Assembly (NCBI RefSeq): GCF_913774235.1
Contig: NZ_CAJYDW010000013.1
Location: 62,001 to 126,000, forward strand
Reading direction: 5' to 3'
Length of the DNA: 64,000 nucleotides
Source: an uncultured Pseudomonas sp.
Lineage (GTDB): Bacteria; Pseudomonadota; Gammaproteobacteria; Pseudomonadales; Pseudomonadaceae
Under the pieces are notes generated by a model, which was given only the letters and a program-made list of their open reading frames with translations, searched no databases and had not been told where the DNA came from. The first letter of the stretch is position 1. Every line of letters begins with the position of its first letter. A program made the translations under genes and the position numbers. Positions 1 through 8,384 of this stretch are shown here, piece after piece.

Positions 1-533
1 AACGACAGATCGACGTAGGAGCGGCGGTCACCCACCAGCCAGGTGTCGCCGGCCGGGTTGTAGCCCAGCACTCGCTCGAAGTAGCTCAGGTAGGTGCGGA
101 TGCGCTCGCCGGCGAAGGCCTTGGCGCGCCGCCGTGCTTCCTCCTGCTGCTCTTCATAGGTGAGGGAAATGGCCACCGGATGATGGACGTCGTGGGCCTC
201 GGCGGTGAGATCGGTAATGGTCAGTTGCAGGCCGTGGACCCAGAACTGCGATTCCTCATCGGCCGGCACCAGGTCCAGCCGCGGACCCAGGTACTGGAGG
301 ATGTTGGCGACATGGGAGATGACCTCGTCGCCGGCTTTCAAGAAGGGCGGGGCGAAGGGCGGGCGCCGGGTCCTCTTGCCCTGCAGGTAGTCCTTCATGG
401 CCGGTACGCCGAGGCCGTCACCCTCAGGTGCATTGCCGACATCGAGGTAGTCGGCGCCGGCCTCCTCGAGCGCCAGTCGGACGAATTCGCCGCGGCCCTG
501 GATGCTGGGCCAATAGTGCAGTTCGTATCGCAT
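1..533 (-). CDS. Glutathione S-transferase, 3' end outside the window
   Basis: About 177 codons are visible; the gene reads leftward and leaves the window before its stop. The N-terminus has the thioredoxin-like GST start (MRYELHYWPSIQGRGEFVRL), with a Tyr in the strand-1 loop where GSH-activating residues usually lie. The VISHVANILQYLG stretch fits the GSH-binding Ser region (about residues 72-84), and a helical C-terminal domain follows. The family conjugates glutathione to electrophiles in the cytoplasm. The start at 533 is supported by GGAGG about 5 nt upstream. It is divergent from the glycosyltransferase genes. The family call is good; the substrate is unknown. Confidence 0.8.
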   Translation of the reverse strand, partial: MRYELHYWPSIQGRGEFVRLALEEAGADYLDVGNAPEGDGLGVPAMKDYLQGKRTRRPPFAPPFLKAGDEVISHVANILQYLGPRLDLVPADEESQFWVHGLQLTITDLTAEAHDVHHPVAISLTYEEQQEEARRRAKAFAGERIRTYLSYFERVLGYNPAGDTWLVGDRRSYVDLS

Positions 534-691
534 GGGAACCTCCATCATCTGCCAGATTTACCGGTCCAGGAGTCGTGACCCTCGGCGCGGTTCGAAGGTT
601 TGCCCGTCGTGCGCCTTTCACGACGAAGCGCACAACCAATTCCCATCTCTGCGACTCCTATCAACCAGCGGCTAGTAATGAGGACGGTGGG

Positions 692-1798
692 ATGACGGGG
701 CAACAACGGGCGGACGGTTCCATGCGCATAGGCATTCTCACCCACGTGAAACATCCGGTCCGCCAGCCCTTCGCCGGCGGCCTCGAAGCCTTCACCTACG
801 ACATCACCCTGCAACTGCGCGAGCGCGGCCATGCGGTGACCCTGTTCGCCAGTTCGGCCTCGGCGCCGGAGCTGGAAGTGGTGCCCATCCTCGACGACGG
901 CAACTACGGCGCGGATGGCTGCCGGCGCAAGCGCAACGTGCTCAGCTCCGAGTACCTCGACGAACACCACGGCTATCTCGACTGCCTGCAACGCATCGAT
1001 GGCTACGGCTTCGACGTCATCTTCAACAACTCCCTGCACTACGTGCCGGTGACCATGTCCGGGCTGATCCGCACGCCCATGCTCACCGTGCTGCACACCC
1101 CGCCATTCTTCGAGCTGATCAACGCCATCGGCGAACTGCATAAACGCGGCGGCGGCCATTACTGCACCGTGTCCCAGGCCAATGCGGACAACTGGGCGCA
1201 GTTGGCGCCGGCCTGCCACGTGATTCCCAACGGCATCGACCTCGACGCCTGGCGCCCACGCGATACGCCGATCGGCGAGCATGCCCTCTGGTTCGGTCGC
1301 CTGGTGCCGGACAAGGGGCCGCACCTGGCGCTGGATGCCGCCCGCGAGGCCGGCGTGCCGCTGCGCCTCGCGGGCCAGGCCACCGACGAGCGCTATTTCC
1401 GCCAGGAGATCGAACCGCGACTCGGCGAGCAGGCGGTCTATCTCGGTCATCTGGACCGCACCGCCCTGGCCGCCGAAGTTGCCCAGGCACGCGCCTGCCT
1501 GGTCACCCCCTGCTGGGACGAACCCTTCGGCCTGATCGTCGCCGAAGCCCTGGCCTGTGGCACGCCGGTGGCCGCCTTCGCCCGGGGAGCGTTACCCGAG
1601 TTGCTTACCGCCGAGACCGGCGCCCTGGCTCCGCCAGGCGATGTGCCGGCCCTGGCGGCGGCCCTGCGCGAGGCCCTGTCGCTGTCCCGCCAGGCATGCC
1701 GGAAGCGGGCCGAGGCTCAGTGGAGCCATCGGCTGATGATCGATCGTTACGAGCGCCTGCTCGCCGATGTCGCCGCCGGCCGGGTGGCCCGTGGCTAA
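692..1798 (+). CDS. GT4-like (GT-B fold) glycosyltransferase
   Basis: This 368-aa retaining glycosyltransferase resembles family 4. It has an N-terminal acceptor domain with a glycine-rich PFAGGLEAFTYD segment, a CHVIPNGIDL linker, a GRLVPDKG donor-domain start, and the EPFGLIVAEALACGTPV signature with its E-x7-E nucleotide-sugar motif. There is no signal peptide, so the enzyme is cytoplasmic. I placed the start at 692 because GGACGGTGGG lies just upstream; ATG 722, at the beginning of the conserved MRIGILTH strand, is the alternative. The stop overlaps the next gene, so it is the first gene of a three-glycosyltransferase operon. Donor and acceptor cannot be read from sequence. Confidence 0.82.
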   Translation: MTGQQRADGSMRIGILTHVKHPVRQPFAGGLEAFTYDITLQLRERGHAVTLFASSASAPELEVVPILDDGNYGADGCRRKRNVLSSEYLDEHHGYLDCLQRIDGYGFDVIFNNSLHYVPVTMSGLIRTPMLTVLHTPPFFELINAIGELHKRGGGHYCTVSQANADNWAQLAPACHVIPNGIDLDAWRPRDTPIGEHALWFGRLVPDKGPHLALDAAREAGVPLRLAGQATDERYFRQEIEPRLGEQAVYLGHLDRTALAAEVAQARACLVTPCWDEPFGLIVAEALACGTPVAAFARGALPELLTAETGALAPPGDVPALAAALREALSLSRQACRKRAEAQWSHRLMIDRYERLLADVAAGRVARG

Positions 1799-2828
1799 GT
1801 TGAGCATTGGCTATTACGCCCACCATCACGGTGCCGGTCATGTGACCCGCGCCCTGGCCATCGCGGCCGCCTTCGATGGACCCCTGACCCTGTTCGGTAG
1901 TCGGCTGCCCGAACGAGTGGACCTGCCCAACGTCCAGCTCTGTCCCTTGCCGGCCGACGTGGCGCCAGGTGTCGAAGGCGAAGCCTTTGCCTGCCTGCAC
2001 TATGCCCCTCTAGGAGTAGCGGGGTTGCGCGAGCGCATGGGGCTGCTGGTGGATTGGTTCCGCCGCGCCTGGCCCTGCCTGCTGGTGGTGGACGTCTCGG
2101 TGGAAGTGGCGCTGCTGGCCCGTTTGTGCGGTGTGCCGACGATCTATCTGCGCCAGCGTGGCAGCCGCTTCGACGCGGCCCACGAACTGGCCTGCGCCTG
2201 TGCCAGCCGCCTGCTGGCGCCCTATCCGGAATGCCTGGAAGAGCCTGGCACGCCGGACACCTGGCGGGCCAAGACCTGCTATGCCGGCAGCCTGTCGCGC
2301 TATGCCGGGCAAGTACCTGCGATAGCGCGGGAGCCCGGCACGGTCACCGTCATCGCCGGTCATGGCGGCACCGCCTTCAGCCGCGCGCGTCTAGCCGCCG
2401 CAGCGCAGCGCTGCCCGGACTGGCGTTGGACGGTGCTGGGTCCGATAGCGGACGACACCACACCGGCCCCGGCCAACCTGACGTTCCTCGGCAGCGTCGC
2501 CGATCCCGCCCCCTGGCTGACCCGCGCCGAGGTGGTGGTCGGCTCGGCCGGCGACAGCCTGGTGGCGGAACTGGCCGATCTGCGCTGCCGCTTCATCTGT
2601 TTGCCCGACGCTCGACCCTTCGACGAGCAACTGTCCACGGCCCGCTTGCTGGCCGCCCAAGGCCTTGCCATCACCCGCGAGCGTTGGCCTGCCGACCAAG
2701 ACTGGCCCGGATTGCTCGTCCAGGCGCGCCAGCTCGACCCCGAACGCTGGGCGGCCGTGAGCGACGGCGCGGGCGCCCGCCGCGCCGCCGCCTGCATCCA
2801 GCAGGTCGCCCACGAGGTGCTGGCATGA
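1791..2828 (+). CDS. GT28/MurG-like glycosyltransferase
   Basis: This GT-B protein of 345 residues starts from GTG 1791; ATG 1767 in the same frame would add 8 residues. The N-terminus has a YYAHHHGAGHVTRAL loop like the GxGH loop of MurG and UDP-glycosyltransferases. The C-terminal half has a GHGGTAFSRARLAAAA helix, then FLGSVADPAPWL and VVVGSAGDSLVAELADL, the donor-binding part of the GT28 C-domain. It overlaps both neighbours, which implies translational coupling. The protein is probably cytoplasmic or peripheral on the inner membrane. I do not recognise an ortholog with a known product. Confidence 0.72.
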   Translation: MAKLSIGYYAHHHGAGHVTRALAIAAAFDGPLTLFGSRLPERVDLPNVQLCPLPADVAPGVEGEAFACLHYAPLGVAGLRERMGLLVDWFRRAWPCLLVVDVSVEVALLARLCGVPTIYLRQRGSRFDAAHELACACASRLLAPYPECLEEPGTPDTWRAKTCYAGSLSRYAGQVPAIAREPGTVTVIAGHGGTAFSRARLAAAAQRCPDWRWTVLGPIADDTTPAPANLTFLGSVADPAPWLTRAEVVVGSAGDSLVAELADLRCRFICLPDARPFDEQLSTARLLAAQGLAITRERWPADQDWPGLLVQARQLDPERWAAVSDGAGARRAAACIQQVAHEVLA

Positions 2829-3667
2829 TCGTGCTGACCCTGGTCCATGGCCGCGAGCGGCAACTGGCCAACCTCATCCGCGGCCTGGAACTGGCCCCGA
2901 CGCCCCCTGCCGCCTTGGTGGTGGTGCAGATGAACGAGCCGGCGCGGGTCCTGCACAGCCCATGCTTTCCCATCCAGGTGCTCGGCGTCGAGGATGACGG
3001 CATCCTGCCCCTGGCCGCCGCGCGCAATGCCGCCGTGGCTGCCGCGCCGGGCGAGGAACTGGTGTTTCTCGATGTGGACTGCATTCCGGCGCCGGACCTA
3101 CTCGACGCCTATCGCCAGGCCCTGCAGGCACGGCCAGAGGCCTTGCACCAAGGCTTCGTCCATTACCTGCCGGCCGGTGTCGCCGAGGGTGACTGGACGC
3201 CGGAGGGGCTGCTGGCCACCGGCGTCGTCCATCCGCTGCATCGGGATCGCCCAGCTGGCGAGGCGATTCCCCATCCGCTGTTCTGGTCACTGAACTTCGC
3301 CTGCCGCCGCGCCACCTTCCAGCGTATCGGCGGGTTCGACGAGGGCTATCGTGGTTATGGGGGCGAAGATACCGACTTCGCTTTTCGCGCCCGTGACGCG
3401 GGAGTAGCGGTCTATCAGGCCGAGGCGCGGGCCTTCCACCAGTACCATCCCACCTATCATCCGCCGCTCAATCACTTCGCCAGCATCCTGGCGAACGCCC
3501 GGCGCTTTCAGGAACGCTGGGGACTCTGGCCCATGGACGGTTGGCTGCGCGAGTTCGCCGCCGCTGGCTACATTCACTTCGACGAAAGCCGCGGGATAGA
3601 ACAACTCAGGGTGCCCAGCGCCGCCGAGATCGCCGCCTGCCGGGACGCCTCCGGGTCCGGCTTCTGA
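2825..3667 (+). CDS. GT2-like glycosyltransferase (GT-A fold)
   Basis: This 280-aa protein has the family 2 layout: an N-terminal Rossmann strand (MIVLTLVHGRERQLANLIRG), a VFLDVDCIPAPDLL segment holding the metal-binding DxD, and near the C-terminus GGFDEGYRGYGGEDTDFAFR, typical of the galactosyltransferase-like C-terminal domain (ED pair as likely catalytic base). The ATG overlaps the previous stop by three bases (ATGA), so it is the last gene of the three-enzyme operon. There is no membrane segment, polymerase or flippase next to it, so the acceptor is unclear: a glycolipid, a small molecule or a surface glycan. Confidence 0.8.
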   Translation: MIVLTLVHGRERQLANLIRGLELAPTPPAALVVVQMNEPARVLHSPCFPIQVLGVEDDGILPLAAARNAAVAAAPGEELVFLDVDCIPAPDLLDAYRQALQARPEALHQGFVHYLPAGVAEGDWTPEGLLATGVVHPLHRDRPAGEAIPHPLFWSLNFACRRATFQRIGGFDEGYRGYGGEDTDFAFRARDAGVAVYQAEARAFHQYHPTYHPPLNHFASILANARRFQERWGLWPMDGWLREFAAAGYIHFDESRGIEQLRVPSAAEIAACRDASGSGF

Positions 3668-3745
3668 CGCCGGCGCGCAACCAACCGGGCCCGGGCGACT
3701 CTGAAGGTAGGCATCCCTTTCGAGGAACGTACGTCAGGAGCCGCC

Positions 3746-4711
3746 ATGTCCTTGTTCGCCTTCAGCCTGCGCGGCGTTTCGCCGTTCACCCTCATCAAGC
3801 GTGCCGTCCAGGAATTCGTCGCCGACGACATGCCTACCTATGCGGCGGCCCTGGCCTACCAGATGCTGTTCTCGCTGTTTCCCTTTTTGCTGTTCCTGAT
3901 CGCCCTGATCGGCTTCCTGCACCTGCCGGACTTCTTCACCTTCCTGCGCGAACAGGCCGCCTACCTGCTGCCGACCAGTGCGCTGGACACCGTCAATCCC
4001 ATCATCGACCAGCTGCAGACACAGAAGGGCGGGCTGCTGTCCTTCAGTATCATCATTGCCCTCTGGTCCGCCTCGGGCGGTTTCCGCTCGCTGATGACCG
4101 CCATGAACAGCGCCTACGACGTGGTGGAAAGCCGCCCGGCCTGGAAGCGCATTCCCCTGTCCGTGCTGCACACCATCGGCCTCGCCGGGCTGCTGCTCAG
4201 CGCCGCTGCCCTCATGGTGCTCGGTCCCCAGGTGATGAACTGGCTGGCTGCCTATGTCGGTCTGGAAGACTACATGGTGACCCTCTGGGCGCTGATCCGC
4301 TGGCCGCTGGCAGTGTTCCTGCTGATGATCGCAGTGGCGGCGCTCTACTACGTGACTCCGGACGTGAAGCAGAGCTTCCGCTTCATCACCCCCGGCTCGG
4401 CACTGGCGGTGGTTGTCTGGATCCTGGCGTCCCTGGGCTTTGGTTACTACGTGCAGAACTTCGCCAACTACAACGCCACCTACGGCAGTATCGGCGCCAT
4501 CATCGTGCTGCTGCTGTACTTCTATATCTCCTCGGCGGTGCTGCTGTTCGGCGCGGAAATCAATGCGGTGATCGAACACCACAGCGACGACGGCAAGGAA
4601 AAGGGCGAGAAGACGCCAGGCGATGGCGGCGTGGAAGCCGACGAGGAAATCCAGGCGGCTAAGGAGGAAGAAGAGGGCGTACTGGGTGCACCGCGGGTGG
4701 TAAGGCGCTAG
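3746..4711 (+). CDS. YihY/BrkB family inner-membrane protein
   Basis: This 321-aa integral membrane protein matches the YihY/BrkB family, once wrongly called RNase BN. The family core is clear: an N-terminal amphipathic part, the DDMPTYAAALAYQMLFSLFP segment with conserved Ala/Tyr residues, and then five further hydrophobic helices to about residue 275. The charged tail (KEKGEKTPGDGG) is variable and cytoplasmic. The start at 3746 has AGGAG about 6 nt upstream. The function of the family is not settled; membrane transport or envelope roles have been suggested. It may be cotranscribed with the glycosyltransferases, since the gap is only 78 nt, though a separate promoter is possible. Confidence 0.85.
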   Translation: MSLFAFSLRGVSPFTLIKRAVQEFVADDMPTYAAALAYQMLFSLFPFLLFLIALIGFLHLPDFFTFLREQAAYLLPTSALDTVNPIIDQLQTQKGGLLSFSIIIALWSASGGFRSLMTAMNSAYDVVESRPAWKRIPLSVLHTIGLAGLLLSAAALMVLGPQVMNWLAAYVGLEDYMVTLWALIRWPLAVFLLMIAVAALYYVTPDVKQSFRFITPGSALAVVVWILASLGFGYYVQNFANYNATYGSIGAIIVLLLYFYISSAVLLFGAEINAVIEHHSDDGKEKGEKTPGDGGVEADEEIQAAKEEEEGVLGAPRVVRR

Positions 4712-4729
4712 CTGTTTTCACATAAGCTA

Positions 4730-4791
4730 ATCGCGGCCATGGGCCGCTCCTACAAAAGTATCCCCCCGTAGGAGCGGCCCATGGCCGCGAT
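4730..4791. repeat. Inverted pair of REP-like elements
   Basis: Two 24-bp copies of one element, at 4730-4753 and 4768-4791, are perfect reverse complements separated by 14 nt. Each copy also carries an internal dyad (GCGGCC around ATG). The same 24-bp unit recurs at 25129-25152 and 25171-25194 in the opposite arrangement. This is the layout of Pseudomonas REP doublets, which are thought to be mobilised by REP-associated (RAYT) transposases. No such transposase is in this window. Confidence 0.88.
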
Positions 4792-4810
4792 AGGGCAGCA
4801 CCGCCGGTAG

Positions 4811-4839
4811 GGTGGATAACGGCTTCAGCCTTATCCACC
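4811..4839. terminator. Extragenic hairpin between convergent yihY-like gene and gpmA
   Basis: GGTGGATAA and TTATCCACC arms enclose a second stem GGCT/AGCC with a TC turn, leaving only one bulged C. It lies between the convergent ends of the YihY-family gene and gpmA, so it probably works as a shared bidirectional terminator or 3'-end stabiliser. There is no long T run on either side. It resembles a hairpin sequence I associate with Pseudomonas intergenic regions. Confidence 0.6.
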
Positions 4840-4906
4840 GCTCCCGCCTCGTCCTCCCTGTGGAAAACCTTGCCAGGTCGCCACCGGGGGACGGACGAAA
4901 GCTGCC

Positions 4907-5653
4907 TTACTTGGCCTTACCCTGATTGGCCACGGCGGCCATCTTGGCGGCGACCTCATCCGGATCGGCCAGGTAGTAGTGCTTGGTGGGCTTGAGGTTG
5001 TCGTCGAACTCGTACACCAGCGGCACGCCATTGGGGATGTTGAGGCTGACGATGTCGCTGTCGGAGATGTTGTCCAGGTACTTGATCAGGGCGCGCATGG
5101 AGTTGCCATGGGCGACCACCAGCACGCGCTGGCCGCTGCGGATGGCCGGCGCCAGGACTTCGTTCCAGTAGGGCAGGACGCGCTCGACGCAATCCTTGAG
5201 GCATTCGGTGCGCGGCACCTGATCCAGCGACAGACCGGCGTAGCGCGGATCGGCGGCCAGGGCCTTTTGCTCCTCGACGCTCTGCTCGGGCGGCGGCACG
5301 TCGTAGCTGCGGCGCCACACCAGCACCTGCTCTTCACCGTACTTGGCGGCGGTCTCGGATTTGTTCAGGCCGGTCAGGCCGCCGTAATGCCGCTCGTTGA
5401 GGCGCCAGTCGCTCACCACCGGCAGCCACATCTGGTCCATGCCTTCCTGCACGTGCCACAGGGTCCGCACGGCGCGCTTGAGCACCGAGACATGGGCCAC
5501 GTCGAACAGGAAACCGGCGTCCTTGAGCGCCTTGCCGCCCTCGTGAGCCTCGCGGATCCCCTGTTCGGTCAGATCCACATCCGCCCAGCCACTGAAGCGG
5601 TTTTCCAGGTTCCATGCCGACTGGCCATGGCGGATGAATACGACTTGCGACAT
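4907..5653 (-). CDS. gpmA: 2,3-bisphosphoglycerate-dependent phosphoglycerate mutase
   Basis: GpmA interconverts 3-phosphoglycerate and 2-phosphoglycerate in glycolysis and gluconeogenesis. The 248-aa length matches the dPGM family. The phosphohistidine motif [10 protein letters not shown] is at residues 6-15 (His9). The [23 protein letters not shown] segment and the second catalytic histidine in [15 protein letters not shown] are also present. The start [10 protein letters not shown] at 5653 matches the family; upstream in-frame codons lack a ribosome site, whereas GGAGGTCGC precedes this ATG. The gene stands alone between intergenic hairpins. Confidence 0.95.
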   Translation of the reverse strand: MSQVVFIRHGQSAWNLENRFSGWADVDLTEQGIREAHEGGKALKDAGFLFDVAHVSVLKRAVRTLWHVQEGMDQMWLPVVSDWRLNERHYGGLTGLNKSETAAKYGEEQVLVWRRSYDVPPPEQSVEEQKALAADPRYAGLSLDQVPRTECLKDCVERVLPYWNEVLAPAIRSGQRVLVVAHGNSMRALIKYLDNISDSDIVSLNIPNGVPLVYEFDDNLKPTKHYYLADPDEVAAKMAAVANQGKAK

Positions 5654-5781
5654 GCGACCTCCATCTTGGGATTCATTGTTTGGCTCACGCCTACGCGAAG
5701 CTGTGCCAAACATACCGCAGATGGAGGCTGCCGGCATCGGCATCACGGAAACCGTGATGCGTCCGGCACTCGTAGCGAGTC

Positions 5782-6009
5782 TTAGGCGGCCAAGGCGCGA
5801 CGGGTGCGCTCGATGACGCGCTCCAGACCGGCAGCAGCGCTGTACTGCTCGGGGTAGAGGCGCTCGCTGCGACAGGCGACACCGCGCTCGTCGACCACGG
5901 TGAAGCTGAAGCCGCCCTTGCGCGAAGCCGGGGTGGTGATGCACTGGAACGGCGCGAAGGCCGCCTGGAGGTGTTGCATGGCCGCGATGGCCTGATTTTG
6001 AATGTTCAT
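5782..6009 (-). CDS. Small cytoplasmic protein, DUF3509-like
   Basis: This 75-aa protein ([20 protein letters not shown]...) has no signal peptide or membrane segment. A central beta-like stretch [13 protein letters not shown] is followed by a helix ending in [11 protein letters not shown]. The architecture (hydrophobic strand, Arg-rich middle, C-terminal helix) resembles the small Pseudomonas DUF3509 proteins, but I am not certain of the family. A weak AAGGATAG ribosome site lies about 5 nt before the ATG. It runs in the same direction as gpmA with 128 nt between. No function is assigned. Confidence 0.6.
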   Translation of the reverse strand: MNIQNQAIAAMQHLQAAFAPFQCITTPASRKGGFSFTVVDERGVACRSERLYPEQYSAAAGLERVIERTRRALAA

Positions 6010-6339
6010 ACGACTATCCTTGGGATCCACGCTCAGTCGGCGCGGTGAAATAACTCCAGCAACCTCGTGCCCATAACGGCCGACGGCTGAATCTCTGGCT
6101 GGAGGAAGGCAGCGTGTGGGCAAGATGCCCAGGCATGCAGGTAAGTACTTGGGAAGGCAGGCAACCGGCCGGGCACGAGATTCAGAGGCCAGGGCGGCAG
6201 ATCCTGAGCAATCGAGGGATCGGTTCGATCCGGGTGACACTGATTTCGCGCTGCTATTGCAAGCGGAAAGGCGTCCAGCGATTGGGGTCAGCTTGGTACT
6301 AACCCGATCAAGCTAGCAGGATCGATGCCAAAGGTGCAA
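6010..6339. other. Intergenic region with no recognised gene
   Basis: About 330 nt lie between the start of the small protein gene and the hairpin beyond the aldo/keto reductase. I see only short out-of-frame coding stretches without ribosome sites. The right-hand side at 5780-6060 must hold the promoter of the small gene, but I cannot pick a convincing -35/-10 pair. Confidence 0.4.
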
Positions 6340-6360
6340 GCCCGTCGGTCGGCGACGGGC
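6340..6360 (-). terminator. Hairpin after the aldo/keto reductase gene
   Basis: The arms GCCCGTCG and CGACGGGC pair perfectly around a 5-nt loop, 10 nt downstream of the reductase stop on the minus strand. The following RNA (UUGCACCUUUGG) is only modestly U-rich, so termination efficiency is uncertain. Confidence 0.5.
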
Positions 6361-6370
6361 CTGGCGGTGG

Positions 6371-7360
6371 CTAACGCTCGACCAGTTGCATCCAGGCGGC
6401 CGGATAGCGCGTACCCGCCACGCTCTCCGGGGTGAAGAGGTCATCCAGCTCGGCCCTTTCGCTGGCGCTCAGCTGCACCTCGAGGGCGGCGAGATTTTCC
6501 AGCAGATAGTGGCGTTGCCGGGTACCGGGGATGGGCACGATGTCCTCGCCCTGGGCCAGCACCCAGGCCAGGGCCACCTGGCCGGGGGTGACGCCCTTGG
6601 CCTTGGCCAGGGCGCCTACCCGCTCCACCAGTTCCAGGTTGCGCTGGAAGTTTTCGCCCTGGAAGCGCGGGCTCAGGCGGCGATAGTCGTCCGCGGCGAA
6701 ATCGTCCGGCGACTTCAGCGCGCCGGTGAGAAAGCCGCGGCCCAGGGGGCTGTAGGCCACCAGCGCGACCCCGAGTTCGCGGCAGGTGGCGAGCACGCCA
6801 TGTTCCTGCGGATCGCGCGACCAGAGCGAGAATTCGCTCTGCAGGGCGGCGATGGGATGGATCCGGTGAGCACGTCTCAGGGTCTCGCTGGAGGCTTCGC
6901 TCAGCCCCAGGTAACGCACCTTGCCGGCCTGCACCAGTCCGGCCATGGCGCCCACAGTCTCTTCGATGGGTACCTCGGGATCGACCCGGTGCTGGTAGTA
7001 GAGATCGAGCTGCTCGACGCCTAGCCGGCGCAGGCTGCCGTCCACTGCCTGGCGTACGTAGTCGGGCCGGCCATTCACCCCGCGGGTGTTGGGGTCGTCG
7101 CTGCGCACCAGGCCGAACTTGGTGGCCAGGAACACCCGCTCGCGGCGTCCCCGCAGCGCGCGGCCGAGCAGTTCTTCGTTATGGTGAGGTCCATAGGCGT
7201 CGGCGGTATCCAGCAGGGTCACGCCGCGCTCCAGGGCCAGGTCCAGGGTGGCGAGGGCCTCGGGTTCATCGGTCGCCCCATAGAATTCGCTCATGCCCAT
7301 GCACCCCAGGCCCAGGGCGGATACCAGCGGACCGTTGTGGCCCAGTCGTCGTTGCAGCAT
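6371..7360 (-). CDS. Aldo/keto reductase
   Basis: This 329-aa NADP(H)-dependent (beta/alpha)8 oxidoreductase of the YajO/IolS-like group starts [19 protein letters not shown]. The catalytic tetrad is readable: Asp51 and Tyr56 in DTADAYG, Lys81 in LATKFG, and His124 in YYQHRVD. The C-terminal cofactor segment is [17 protein letters not shown]. The start at 7360 follows GAGGAG by 7 nt; an in-frame extension through 8209 is antisense to the LysR gene and is rejected. It is divergent from that LysR gene, which probably controls it. Likely role: reduction of reactive aldehydes or ketones; the substrate is unknown. Confidence 0.87.
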   Translation of the reverse strand: MLQRRLGHNGPLVSALGLGCMGMSEFYGATDEPEALATLDLALERGVTLLDTADAYGPHHNEELLGRALRGRRERVFLATKFGLVRSDDPNTRGVNGRPDYVRQAVDGSLRRLGVEQLDLYYQHRVDPEVPIEETVGAMAGLVQAGKVRYLGLSEASSETLRRAHRIHPIAALQSEFSLWSRDPQEHGVLATCRELGVALVAYSPLGRGFLTGALKSPDDFAADDYRRLSPRFQGENFQRNLELVERVGALAKAKGVTPGQVALAWVLAQGEDIVPIPGTRQRHYLLENLAALEVQLSASERAELDDLFTPESVAGTRYPAAWMQLVER

Positions 7361-7441
7361 GACGTTTGCTCCTCTCTTCGATGACAGGATCAGTCTGGGT
7401 GTTGAAGCGAAGTGAACAAAGCTGCTATTCGGATAGACTCT

Positions 7442-7458
7442 ATTCGACCGGATTGAAT
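7442..7458. promoter_or_regulatory. Putative LysR-type operator
   Basis: ATTC-N9-GAAT forms an interrupted dyad containing a T-N11-A core (TCGACCGGATTGA), the classical LysR box. It sits 5 nt before the TTG start of the LysR gene and about 85 nt from the divergent reductase start, a position suited to autoregulation and control of the divergent promoter. A related half-site (TATTCGGATAG) lies just to the left. Confidence 0.45.
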
Positions 7459-7462
7459 AATC

Positions 7463-8377
7463 TTGGACCGACTGGCAGCCATGCGCGGCTTTGTGCGCAT
7501 CGTCGAGCGCCGCTCCTTCATCCGGGCGGCGGCTGACCTGGGCCTGTCCCCGGCGATGGCGACCCTGCTGGTGCAACAGCTTGAAGCCCATCTGGGGGTG
7601 ACGCTGTTGCACCGTACCACCCGCCGGGTCAGCCCGACGCTGGACGGCGCCGCCTACTACGAGCGTTGCGTCCGTTGGCTGGCCGAGCTGGATGACATCG
7701 AGGACGCCTTCAGCCAGCGGCGTCGGCAGCCGCGCGGCCGCCTGCGTATCGACCTGCCGAGCAGTCTGGGGCGGGTGCTGGTGATGCCCGCCCTGCCGGA
7801 CTTCTGCCAGCGCTATCCAGACCTGGAGCTGGTGATCAGTGCCGACGACCGGCCGGTGGACGTCATCGGCGAGGGCATTGACTGTGTGCTGCGCGGCGGT
7901 CCAGTGCACGACGAGGGCCTGGCGGTGCGGTCGCTGGGCGCGCTGGTGCAGATCACCTGCGCCAGTCCGGACTATCTCGAACGACAGGGCCTGCCCGATG
8001 GCCTGGACGACCTGAGCGAGCACCAGCTGGTGCACTACCGCTCGCTGCGCAGTGGCCGCCGGCTGCCCTTCGAATTCTGCCAGGCAGGCGAGATCCGGCG
8101 GCTTGAGCCAGGCGGACGCCTGGCGGTCAGCGGCGCCGATCTCTATGTCGGTGCCGCCCTGGCCGGACTCGGACTGATCCAGGCACCGCTCTATCACCTC
8201 GCCGCGCACCTGGCGGCAGGGCGCCTGTGCGAGGTGCTCCCCGACCAGCGTCCGCCGGGCCTGCCGCTGGCGGCTGTCTATCCCCTGGCCAGCCAGACCT
8301 CACCGCGGGTACGCGCCTGGGTCGAGTGGCTGGAGGAGGTATTCGCCGCGGTCGATCCGGCCTGGTTGCGGCGTTGA
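7463..8377 (+). CDS. LysR-family transcriptional regulator
   Basis: This 304-aa regulator carries an N-terminal winged HTH (residues about 1-60: [19 protein letters not shown], then [20 protein letters not shown] as recognition region) and a periplasmic-binding-like effector domain beginning near [13 protein letters not shown]. It starts with TTG 7463, which restores the conserved MDRLxAM opening; ATG 7481 would remove the first helix residues. Being divergent from the aldo/keto reductase, it most likely regulates that gene and itself. It falls in the large LysR subgroup controlling neighbouring oxidoreductases; the inducer is unknown. Confidence 0.87.
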   Translation: MDRLAAMRGFVRIVERRSFIRAAADLGLSPAMATLLVQQLEAHLGVTLLHRTTRRVSPTLDGAAYYERCVRWLAELDDIEDAFSQRRRQPRGRLRIDLPSSLGRVLVMPALPDFCQRYPDLELVISADDRPVDVIGEGIDCVLRGGPVHDEGLAVRSLGALVQITCASPDYLERQGLPDGLDDLSEHQLVHYRSLRSGRRLPFEFCQAGEIRRLEPGGRLAVSGADLYVGAALAGLGLIQAPLYHLAAHLAAGRLCEVLPDQRPPGLPLAAVYPLASQTSPRVRAWVEWLEEVFAAVDPAWLRR

Positions 8378-8384
8378 GCGACCG

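Noticed and set aside
428-691. N-terminal extension of the first glycosyltransferase
   Set aside because: It overlaps the divergent glutathione S-transferase start and is Arg-rich shadow sequence; ATG 692 has the ribosome site.
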